From contig JABLTG010000264.1 of the NCBI GenBank assembly GCA_016618085.1, forward strand, positions 1 to 17,721: a stretch of DNA of 17,721 nucleotides. The letters run 5' to 3'. The first letter of the stretch is position 1. Each line of letters opens with the position of its first letter. The notes under the pieces were generated by a model. It searched no databases. It saw only the letters and a list, made by a program, of their open reading frames with translations, and had not been told where the DNA came from. The DNA is from Neovahlkampfia damariscottae. Its lineage: Eukaryota; Heterolobosea; Selenaionea; Neovahlkampfiida; Neovahlkampfiidae. A program made the position numbers and the translations under genes. Shown piece after piece: positions 1 through 8,002 of the stretch.

Positions 1-493
1 AATGATGAGTTAAATTATAAACGAATCGAGTAATTCTCATCCATTCTTGTATTTTTTTCTTTTGTTCACTTGTTGGTTTTAAAAGAATTTTTCTTGATCG
101 AATAATTTCATCTGTATCAAGTTGTTTCTTTGATAATCCTGTTTTGTGTACAACTTGTTTGTTTTCTTTTGGAACATCTTTTGATGAAAATAAAACACCT
201 TCTGTTAATGAAGATTGTTCTACCAACTTTTTTGTCCAACAAATATTCTTGTCAACTGAAGAAGAAGAAGAACTTGAAGGTATACTTTTCACTTGTAGCA
301 TGTCTTCTTTTTCTTTAGTCCACCAAAAAGGATACGAATCTTTTCCTTGTTTATATGTTGATTTCATATTTCCTGTTTCTTTTGTTGAACTTTTTGTTTC
401 TTCAAGTTTTCTCTTTTTTATCACTTCTGTTGTTGATGTTGAAGTAACATTTTTTTCTTTCCAAAATGAATCCAATTTGAGCTGTTTGGACAT
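1..493 (-). CDS. Fanzor/TnpB-like RNA-guided nuclease, N-terminal part (runs off left edge)
   Basis: Open from the ATG at 493 to the window edge: 164 codons, no stop, no obvious intron. Residues 132-160 (key string RKILLKPTSEQ, then W-M-R-ITRFVYN) match the N-terminal helix-turn-helix-like segment of IS605 OrfB/TnpB and its eukaryotic relatives, the Fanzors: basic strand, L-x-P-T-x-E-Q, then W-x-x-x-x-R-x-V-Y-N. Before it lies a roughly 130-residue extension, low in complexity, with a serine run near 73-79, a basic KKRK at 26-29 that could be a nuclear localisation signal, and a PIP-box-like QLKLDSFW at 4-11. Long N-terminal extensions are common in Fanzors. The RuvC and zinc-finger parts would lie beyond the edge, so activity cannot be judged. 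The start is supported by conservation of this ATG in the second copy at 17557. The family call rests on the N-terminal motif only; another OrfB-type transposon protein is possible. Confidence 0.72.
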   Translation of the reverse strand, partial: MSKQLKLDSFWKEKNVTSTSTTEVIKKRKLEETKSSTKETGNMKSTYKQGKDSYPFWWTKEKEDMLQVKSIPSSSSSSSVDKNICWTKKLVEQSSLTEGVLFSSKDVPKENKQVVHKTGLSKKQLDTDEIIRSRKILLKPTSEQKKKIQEWMRITRFVYNLTHH

Positions 494-648
494 TTTAAAT
501 ACTTGAGATCTTTTTCAGTATTTTCTAGTTGAACAAAAGGTCTTTTTTGTTCAACTTGAACAACTTCAAATAAAAATTCTAAAAATAACTGGCAAAATTA
601 AATCTAATTGGCCACTTTTATCACAATAACCATCAATTCATTGGCCGT
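318..648. repeat. Left arm of long inverted repeat (5' end of Fanzor element, copy 1)
   Basis: The reverse complement of this stretch matches 17402-17721 almost perfectly. I count about four substitutions (two near the outer boundary, one in the upstream region, one giving Asp to Tyr in the protein), one extra A in a run in the right copy, and a 12-base in-frame deletion in the right copy. Homology stops at about 648, just inside GAGCTC at 650-655, which probably marks the 5' end of the mobile unit. On the other side it continues to the limit of the right copy in the window. Confidence 0.93.
527..563. promoter_or_regulatory. Nested palindrome cluster upstream of Fanzor copy 1
   Basis: Two overlapping inverted repeats sit 34-70 bases upstream of the start codon. 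AGTTGAACAAAA (527-538) pairs perfectly with TTTTGTTCAACT (545-556) across six bases. The second arm is itself part of TTGTTCAA-C-TTGAACAA (547-563). The result is three half-sites of one GTTCAA-type motif. It could be an operator, a hairpin in the 5' leader or an element-end structure. It is conserved base for base in the second copy. Confidence 0.7.
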
Positions 649-746
649 TGAGCTCAAGAATGAGAGCTTTTGGTTTCTTTTGTCAGATAATAAAGATAAA
701 GAACAAAAAAAAGAATAATTTATTTATTTGTATTAGGGTCAAGATT
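649..746. other. Short intergenic spacer with ligase polyadenylation signal
   Basis: This 98-base spacer lies between the inverted-repeat boundary and the RNA ligase stop. On the minus strand it carries overlapping AATAAA hexamers (complements at 719-724 and 723-728) about 20 bases after the ligase stop, a plausible poly(A) signal. I see no target-site duplication at the repeat edge, but the other element end is outside the window. Confidence 0.5.
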
Positions 747-2280
747 TCAAATTTTTATCTTGATATCAAATGACTCCTTTTCCTTCTGTTTGAGTTTTCC
801 TTGATTCTTTGCACGTTGCCTTCTCTTTTTATTTAGTTTGTTCTTTTTCTGAGGTTCACCATTCACGAAAGCAGCTAATTCTTCCACAGATCTGTCTTTC
901 AAATTTTTTTGATCTATTTTTCCTGAAAAAGAATTGGAGAATTCTTCTTTGGTTTTTGAATTGTTCTTTCCCAGTGAATTGATGTCTTTTGGGGGAATTT
1001 TTAATTCGAATTCAAATGGTTTTATATCCATCATTTTCAAAATATAAATTGGTATTTTTTTGGAATTACTCAAAGTATCATCAAGAATTTCAACCAAAGA
1101 TAACAATGGGTCGCCTCCATTGGCTATTAATTTTCCAGCACGAATTTGAACTTCATTGAGTTTTAATTTGTGGAAATACTCTGCCAAATATTTTTTTGTT
1201 TTGAACTCTGCTTTGTCCAGTAACACTTCCAAATTTTTTGCTTCTCTATTAATAGCTGTCCATAAATTTTCTGCATAATCTTCCAATTTTTTTCTTAATG
1301 ACTCCTCTTTTGCTAAAATAGTAATCAAATCATCTAATTCATTTTTCATGATATAAACCCATAATTTAGTTTCTTTTAAATTTCCAAATGTCATTTTTGG
1401 ACCCATTTTATGTAGATTACGATACCAATCACATTTTATTTTGTACAACGAATCATCATCCTCAATTTTCAGTACAAAGCCTTCTATTCCTTCCATTTTT
1501 TCGATTTTTTTTAATATTTCATCAAAATTCTCTCCTAAATCATGATTTTTTACGCAATGAATTCCAAAAGTTGCACAAGTTTTTTTCAATTCATCATATT
1601 TGACGTAATTTCCGTATTTGTTATTTCTAATTCCAATTGATATTAATTTTGTTTCTTTGTAGTCTAATACAATCTTATTTTGAGGAGAAACAAACTCAAA
1701 AAGAGGTGTGAATCCTTGACCAATCCAGTACTTTGAAAAATCAACATATTTTTGAGTTTCTTTGATATCCAACTCTTCGTAAACATATTTTTCAACTTGT
1801 TTACTGACATCAGTTTCATATCTTTCGAAAAAAAAGAATTAAAGAATTTCTTTCATCAAACCCCATTTTAGTTTTAAATCGAATTTTTTCTTTTTCGTCA
1901 TAAATTGAACTAATCATAGACCCATCTAACTTTTCTAACCAGAAATGTTTTTTTGATAAATCAATATTTTTTGAAGCACATTCTTCTAATTCTCCATTGA
2001 TGTTAAAGAATTTATGGAAAGGTCTATTGATAATATCACCTGTTTTTGAATCAAAAACTATACCTCTACATTCTCTAATTAATTTTAAATTCTCTTCTTC
2101 TTTTTTGTTTTTTGCTTTCTTTGGATTTGGAAAAGTTTTTGAAGTGAAGAATCTGTAATTGAATATAACGTGATTGTTTTTTGTTCTTTCATAGAATGAT
2201 TTTCCAACAATCTCTTTTGTGTCTTCTATAGCTTTACGCACTTGAGAAATATTTTCAAGAATTGGAAATTGTCCTTGCAT
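747..2280 (-). CDS. T4 Rnl1-type ATP-dependent RNA ligase
   Basis: Predicted 497 aa from two exons, 1862-2280 and 747-1821, joined across a 40-base GT-AG intron (1822-1861) with matching phase 2. It has the covalent nucleotidyltransferase motifs of T4 RNA ligase 1: ECRGIVFD (70-77), RPFHKFFN (86-93), motif I KLDGS with the predicted AMP-accepting Lys117, motif III FEFVSP (Glu182), motif IV EGFV (from Glu253) and motif V YKIKCDWY (Lys267, Lys269). Such enzymes join 5'-phosphate to 3'-hydroxyl RNA ends via ligase-AMP and RNA-adenylate. The C-terminus is a long basic tail rich in K/R near 465-490. The start follows a CCAATCA box by 32 bases. The intron splits the gene between motifs I and III, so this is a true nuclear gene. 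Its cellular role (tRNA repair or splicing, RNA circularisation) cannot be read from the sequence. Confidence 0.88.
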
Positions 2281-2311
2281 GCTTTTGTAAAGTCTAAAAA
2301 AAAAATACAAA

Positions 2312-2318
2312 TGATTGG
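2312..2318 (-). promoter_or_regulatory. CCAATCA box, RNA ligase
   Basis: In gene orientation reads AACCAATCATTTG, 32 bases before the ATG at 2280. A T-run ending in AG follows, so a leader intron just before the start codon is also possible. Confidence 0.55.
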
Positions 2319-2376
2319 TTGAATTGAAGGAAAAAAAATGAAGGTTCAAATTTGCAAATGCAAGAAATATTTGCAG

Positions 2377-4498
2377 TTATTTTATTTTTGATTCTGCTAT
2401 TGTATCCAAAATATTTCTTGCTGCTGTTGAATGGTTGTATATCGTTCCATTGAATTCTTTAGAAGCATCCTTGCCAATGTATGCTGAAATGAACCCTTTA
2501 CCACCTGGGTGTTTATCTTTAAATTGTGTTACATTATATACATATCCATCTACAAGAATTAAATTATCAGATTTTGATCTTCTATTAAATTCGTCCATTG
2601 TGATTATTGGCAAACTTTCTTTATTAGGTCCCCAATAAAACTTTGATTTTTTTTCAAGAATTTTCTTTTCTTGCATTTGTATTTTACCTTTATCAAATAA
2701 TTGTGGATCGAATTTTTTCAAGTTATATGCTAAACCAACAAAATGGCAAATTGAAATTAACCATTTTCCAGGATCGTAATCGTAAAAGTGTAAACCATTT
2801 CTGTAATCAAATGGAAATTCATGATGGAAGTTATGATATCCTTCACCAAAAGTGAACAAAGAAACAAACCATGAATCTCTTGGAGTTCTTTCATCAGCAA
2901 ATGTAGCTTCACCTACATAATGTGCTACTGAATTGATACAAAATGTGCAATGCATTAAAAATACTGATTTTGCGACACCTGCAATAAAAAATCCACCCCA
3001 CCAATCACCAAAGACTAATCCGCAAACTGTCATAGGCATAAAGAATCCTAAAATCAAAGAAATACTATATTTTAGTTTTAATGAGATTTCAAATTCTTAC
3101 GGTGCATAATATTTGTGTTGGAATCTTAACAAAGCATTTTTTTTTAAATCATGTCTGATGAATGAATCATCATAGTCTCTGTAATAAAATAACCAACCAA
3201 TATGAGCATAAAAGAATGATCTTTTGATATTATATGGATCTTTTTCTGTATCTGTATATCTATGATGAATACGATGATCATTACACCATGAAAAAACAGA
3301 TCCTTCAAATGTTGATGATCCAAGGATTAACAAAATAAATTCAACTGACCAATGTGCATCAAAAGAACGATGTGACCATAATCTATGATATCCCATTGTA
3401 ATTCCAATCCCACCAAGATAGTAAAAAATGAATCCAAGTAAATATGTTTTCCAGTTGAAAGGTGTTGTAACGATACCATATATAGCCATAATTGGAGTGA
3501 TAAGAAGGAATAAAGTGATTGTCCAGTCAATTTGAGGATCATTCTTGAAAAAATTCTTCAAGATTTCAAAGTTTAAGTATAATGTTTCGTATTTTTCACC
3601 CATTTTCTTTTGTAATTCATTCTTAACTTTAGAGAAATTATAACTTGGAACTAATTCAGAAATTCTTTCTTTTAATTTTTCTCCTTGAGCAACAATTGTT
3701 TCATTTTCTGATAATTCTTTTAATTTGAATGAATAAACGTTGTAACATTCATTACATAAATATCTAATGAACGCAATACTATTTGAAAGTGTCAGAATAT
3801 TTTGAACTTACAATGTTGGAAGATCAACAAAACCTAAATCATTTTTCTTTTTTGCTTCATTTCCCATTTTTAAGAAGATACTGACAACAATATGATAATT
3901 GATTAATGGCATAATGTAATATTTCCATAAACCCCAAACTCCTTTGAAGTAAATTATTAATCCAAAAACAATTGATGAAAAGAGGTAAATTCCAACATGA
4001 TTTAATATCAAAGAAGTGTTGATTTCATAGTAAATATTTGATTTTAACCATTGTCTGTGAAATTTAAAATATTTTGTTTCTTCTTACAATAATGAACCAA
4101 ATACCCAAAAATCGGAGTCAACAACTTTATGTACCACTTCACTTCTATGTGATTTTTTCCATGATTGAAATGGATAAAGTAAAGGAGCCATTGAAATAGT
4201 TCCTGTGATTTCATTGATGTATTGATTTTTGAAGAATTTTCCTTCTGAGCAGGCGTAACCAACTGCAAAAAGCTTTGATTTTTAGTTCGGTAGTTATTTA
4301 ACTTACTCCTGAAGCAACGATTCCAGTGTATAACCATCCAATTGGTAATAAATACCACGGAAATTTAGCTAACATGAAAATTCCAAGTCCTAAATAGAGC
4401 GTTGATGTGAACAATGTTCTGATCGCTTTGAGCGTGCTTGGTTCCAAAAGTTCTTGTGGAATTAACTTTTGAATCTCCTTGCTGTCCAAACTATTCAT
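2377..4498 (-). CDS. Fusion: His-box-degenerate desaturase-like domain + Delta9 acyl-CoA desaturase + cytochrome b5
   Basis: Five exons (4307-4498, 4088-4272, 3812-4054, 3101-3778, 2377-3064) joined by introns of 34, 33, 33 and 36 bases, all GT-AG and all phase-consistent, give 661 aa in one frame. Residues about 1-206 look like a Delta12/omega3-type membrane desaturase, but where that family has H-[DE]-C-[GS]-H this reads YACSE (70-74). Where it has SHRxHH this reads SHRSEV (105-110), and I see no third HxxHH. Residues about 266-580 are a complete Delta9 stearoyl-CoA desaturase with all three boxes: HRLWSH (338-343), HRIHH (375-379) and GYHNFHH (508-514). A cytochrome b5 domain follows (about 585-661) with HPGG at 618-621 and the second haem histidine His644. 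The C-terminal layout resembles fungal Ole1, which makes palmitoleoyl/oleoyl-CoA in the ER using oxygen. The N-terminal domain is probably non-catalytic. The weak point is whether one transcript spans all exons. Confidence 0.85.
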
Positions 4499-4528
4499 CT
4501 GACAAGTTTGTGCTAACGATTTGTTGGT

Positions 4529-4535
4529 CCAATCA
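4529..4535 (+). promoter_or_regulatory. CCAATCA box (inverted), desaturase fusion gene
   Basis: Lies 31 bases upstream of the ATG at 4498, in inverted orientation relative to the gene. The rest of the 214-base spacer 4499-4712 holds no gene that I can support. Confidence 0.5.
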
Positions 4536-4712
4536 AAAAATTTCCGCCTTTCTAATTCACAAAAAGACCCAAATCAGGCGAAGAATACTCAAAAACTATT
4601 TTTCCGAAGTTTTCCGTTCAACAACAATTCAAACACCAAAAGAAGCAATTTCAAAACAGTTTCTGTTGCTGAATGTTCAGATTTTGACAAAGAATTCTAT
4701 TCACACAAAAGT

Positions 4713-5741
4713 TTATTGTTTTGCAATTTCTCCTGCTGTATTTGCTGCAGTGGAAATTGCAAGTGTTTTAACATTCAATCCAGACAAAGTGAGATAACAT
4801 TGAGTCCCATTTTTTGTAATCGAAATAGATTTCTTACCAACATCACCAACATCCTTTCCAACTGAATGTGATAAAATACCAGATGAACTTTCAGAAAAAT
4901 CATTTACAACTTTATCAACTGAATAACCAACAGAACTGAGTATATTTCCAATTCCTGAAAAAGTTGTTCCTCCAATTTTCAACATGGTATCAGTATATTC
5001 ATTTGGTGGAGCATTTTCATCACTTCCAACTATAGAATTTACAACATATGTTCCTGCATCGTAACAACTTTTTGCAGCATGAGTCAATCCGGAGACTAAT
5101 GCACCCATCATTTCCGAAGAAGCTTCATTGAATTTTGTGGCAACATATTCTCCTTCTGTGGCTGTAGTTTTTACAACCTCTGGAAGTGGAAGTTGATAAT
5201 TTTCATTTTTTGGTGTATAGTATGTGTACATATTTTTGGCTCCAACAAGTCCTGATCCTACTAAATTTGATGAACCTTTGATAACTGTATTTGAAATAAA
5301 ATCTGAGGATAATTCAATGCCATCTGAAACAGCATTTCCAATTTTTATCAAAACCGGTTTTTCTTGTGGTGATATTTCTTCATTGATATTCTTTTCATTT
5401 TTTTGTTCTGTTTTTATTTTTTCACTAAAGTTTGTCTTTTCTTTCAAAACGTTTTCAAAATCCAACATGGTATCGTCATCGTTGTTGAATACCAAAGTGA
5501 AAAATAAGGATCCAGATATTAAAGCATATGATTTTGTTGAAAATTTTACACATATTACTTGTTTGTTCAATTCAACTTTGGAGAAATTTGATATAACAAA
5601 TAGTTTTTCTTCACTACTTGTAATTTCTTTGAGTAATATTATTTTCTTGATTTCTGTTGCATTTGAGGTGATATAAGAAACATTATCTATGACAAGCAAA
5701 ACTTCAAGTTGAGTCTTTTGTTCAGTTGGAACAATTTTCAT
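4713..5741 (-). CDS. Senescence/spartin-domain protein
   Basis: Single exon, 342 aa, starting at the ATG at 5741. The N-terminal 110 residues are beta-rich and unrecognised, followed by a charged linker (about 110-145) rich in K/E. From about 150 to 335 the glycine/alanine/serine-rich, amphipathic pattern (IKIGNAVSDGIELSS, VGSGLVGAKNMY, GGTTFSGIGNILSSVG, LTLSGLNVKTLA) fits the senescence domain shared by plant ERD7/senescence proteins and animal spartin, linked to lipid-droplet and endosomal membranes. No classical transmembrane helix or signal peptide is evident. The stop codon TAA lies inside an AATAAA hexamer (complement at 4712-4717), so coding sequence and poly(A) signal probably overlap. 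A CCAATCA box precedes the ATG by 19 bases. The domain call rests on composition and pattern rather than catalytic residues. Confidence 0.72.
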   Translation of the reverse strand: MKIVPTEQKTQLEVLLVIDNVSYITSNATEIKKIILLKEITSSEEKLFVISNFSKVELNKQVICVKFSTKSYALISGSLFFTLVFNNDDDTMLDFENVLKEKTNFSEKIKTEQKNEKNINEEISPQEKPVLIKIGNAVSDGIELSSDFISNTVIKGSSNLVGSGLVGAKNMYTYYTPKNENYQLPLPEVVKTTATEGEYVATKFNEASSEMMGALVSGLTHAAKSCYDAGTYVVNSIVGSDENAPPNEYTDTMLKIGGTTFSGIGNILSSVGYSVDKVVNDFSESSSGILSHSVGKDVGDVGKKSISITKNGTQCYLTLSGLNVKTLAISTAANTAGEIAKQ

Positions 5742-5759
5742 CAAGTTGAAAAAATGAAT

Positions 5760-5766
5760 TGATTGG
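5760..5766 (-). promoter_or_regulatory. CCAATCA box, senescence-domain gene
   Basis: Reads ATCCAATCAATTC in gene orientation, 19 bases before the ATG at 5741, the shortest spacing among the forward boxes here. Confidence 0.55.
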
Positions 5767-5946
5767 ATAAAAAATTACAAGTATTTATTGTGCGTATCTT
5801 AATACCCAATCTTCCTTTGCTGACAAATTTCTTTTGATTATTGATCATTTCTAAAGCAATATCAACCTGTTTGTTCAAAATCAACAAATTATTTAAAGTC
5901 TTTAAGAAAACTAAATTCAATTAGAGGCGATCCAAAGCATATAACA
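5767..5946 (-). other. Intergenic stretch with a possible extra 3' exon of the receptor gene
   Basis: Between the receptor stop (5947-5949) and the next gene's CCAATCA box, the minus strand has a coding-like open stretch beginning GTTGATATTGC at 5866. It translates to VDIALEMINNQKKFVSKG and continues. A splice from GTAAAT just before the receptor stop to the AG before 5866 would be phase-compatible (phase 0, about 86 bases), but that intron is longer than most here. I therefore keep the shorter receptor model. I see nothing else in this stretch. Confidence 0.3.
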
Positions 5947-7859
5947 TCAATTTACCACTTGGCTTTGCACAAAATTATTTGCTTCCATATGGTTTAAATA
6001 AACACGCTTGATTCTGAATCTTGAAAAAGTATCCAGTAAATTCTTTACTACCTCATCAAACACTGACTCAAACATTTCAGAATCAATATCTCTTCTGTCA
6101 ATTCTTTGTTTTATTTCAGATGTTATGTTCTGTGATATATTGATTTCAAGAGGTGCATTGAAACCATTCAAATAAGTGTTGAAAATTTGTTGTGCAAATA
6201 GTAATCTCTCTTCAAAAGACTTTGTATTTTCAAACGCTAAAATGTCATAATAAATCAAATAATTCTCTGTCGCCCATTCAGAGTCGCAAAATTTCCTGAA
6301 ATGTTCTTTTAAATCATCATCTTTCAAACAATTGTTCATTTCTAAAAGTGAAGATTCCCTTTCAGATTTGTCTGATATTTTCTTGGGTTTTCCACAAGAA
6401 TTGATGATTGTGATCAAAAGTACAAAACCATAAAAATACAGTGTTGTTGAATAAAAGAAGATTGAATAAACAAATGCAACTGTATAATAAACAAATATGT
6501 GAATCATTGAATATTGAATGTCACTACGAAAAAATGTAACGAAACTCCAAAATGCTCCATAAATAATTGTGAATACAAGAAGTGAAACCACAAGAGTTCC
6601 AAATAACCATTGTTGAATTCTGAAATAAAATGGATCATCTTTAATACAAGCTTTATAAAATCGACAACGTATTATCTCTTTAAACATTAAAATGAAATCT
6701 AAAAAATAAATGAATCCAATAAGGGATATTAGAAATAAAGTATAAATAGTGGTTGATGGATTCATTGATGTTGTACGACAATCATTGAATCCATTTGTAA
6801 AAAATTCAAGAATTCTCTCTTCAAAAACCACTAAAAAATATAGTGACAAATAGATCAGGAACATGAAAATGTCAGATGTCAAATACTTCAAAAATAATAT
6901 GATTCTGAATAGAATTGTAAATCTTCCATTTTGATTTCTGATGAAATTTTTGTTATTATTCAAAGCCAAAGTTAATACAATCCGAAGACAATAGATAAAG
7001 GAAATAACCAATGAGGAAGTCAATGTAGGTGCATATCCAAGGTCTTGAAAAATGCATCCATACTTTTTCCTCCACTCCAAAGATGTGAAAAGATATATAA
7101 AATTCTGAACTAACGCCCAATATCCTGAAAATACTGATAAAAATGGAAATAGTCCTCTAGATTTCAATGGTTGTTCATTTTTGTAATAAACTAACAAAAT
7201 ACCATGAAATATATAATTTATCAATAAAAAGAAAAATGCTACCGGACTTAATTGTTCCAGAATTTTTGGAAAAAAATCTTTTTCAAAACAAAATTTCTGT
7301 TCTAAATATTAGAAGTCAGAAGAGAAATTTACCAAATTCCAAATTCCTAATTTCAACAAATTCATGTTTTGGTATTGTCCATATCCCATTTGATGAGATA
7401 TATGGTCTATTTTTTGAGTTTGAAGCGAAAATTAAGAAATTCTTGTCTTCTTTCAAATAATCAATAGAAATATTGAGATATATCTGATAAATATCATTTA
7501 CTTCCCAATGAGCATCTCCATAATAATGATTTTGAATTTCATTTATTTTTTGATGTGTATTTTGATGTCCTGTCAGCAGCAATGTTTTTAAATTTCTGTT
7601 ATTCTCAAAAGTGACAAAAATAAATGAACTTCCTTCTATTGAATTATTATTTGAAAAAGAAAAAGCACACCACCCAGTTAAGCAACTAGAAATTATGATT
7701 AATTTTTCTAAAATGATACTTTGTCAAACGTGTTTCGAAGATGGTGTTGGTAGTGGAATTTGTTTCACTCCATGATATATAATTGTTTCCTGCTAAGTAA
7801 CAACTGCGTTGACCATTGGTCATGATTATAATCAGCATGGTCAACGCGAACAAAAGCAT
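5947..7859 (-). CDS. 7TM receptor with signal peptide, ectodomain and C-terminal RGS domain
   Basis: Three exons (7720-7859, 7333-7685, 5947-7301) separated by GT-AG introns of 34 and 31 bases, phases 2 and 1, giving 615 aa. Residues 1-18 are a clear signal peptide (MLLFALTMLIIIMTNGQ). An extracellular segment of about 160 residues follows, with several cysteines and N-x-S/T sites. Seven hydrophobic segments start at roughly 182, 214, 256, 291, 340, 376 and 410. The cytoplasmic tail carries an RGS domain (about 485-598: EHFRKFCDSEWATENYLIYY, later NAPLEINI). RGS domains accelerate GTP hydrolysis by G-alpha subunits, so the protein probably senses an external ligand and dampens G-protein signalling, as in plant RGS1 and amoebal 7TM-RGS proteins. 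The ectodomain family is unrecognised. The ATG lies 21 bases after a CCAATCA box, with an in-frame stop upstream. Confidence 0.85.
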
Positions 7860-7879
7860 CAAGATTTGGAATGATAATT

Positions 7880-7886
7880 TGATTGG
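7880..7886 (-). promoter_or_regulatory. CCAATCA box between the divergent receptor and solenoid genes
   Basis: Reads ATCCAATCAAATT toward the receptor, 21 bases before its ATG. It is the only such box in the 143-base divergent spacer and lies 117 bases before the start assigned to the plus-strand gene, so both may share it. Confidence 0.5.
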
Positions 7887-8002
7887 ATGACTATTTTTAG
7901 GAAAATTCTAACTTCTAATATTATTTATTTTTGGTATATCTACATGTTTAATTCATGAAACAGAAATTTAGGTTTTTGTTTAGTTCACTTTAAGAAAAAG
8001 AA

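Noticed and set aside
144-506. Plus-strand open frame of 120 codons at the left end
   Set aside because: It is antisense to the Fanzor-like frame; its conceptual product is a low-complexity F/S/V-rich reflection of that gene.
747-2280. Two separate genes for the halves of the RNA ligase
   Set aside because: Motif I lies in one frame and motifs III-V in the next; a 40-base phase-matched GT-AG intron joins them exactly.
4044-4358. Alternative frame with 104 codons in the desaturase region
   Set aside because: The competing frame, reached by the acceptor ending at 4273, gives the desaturase-like LFAVGYACSEGKF and keeps phase through the next three exons.
7316-7582. Independent small minus-strand gene
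   Set aside because: It has no ATG and splices in phase on both sides as the middle exon of the receptor.
7806-7847. tRNA-like or operator hairpin in the divergent promoter
   Set aside because: No tRNA arms or box sequences fit, and the stretch encodes the receptor signal peptide. Kept only as an mRNA-structure observation.
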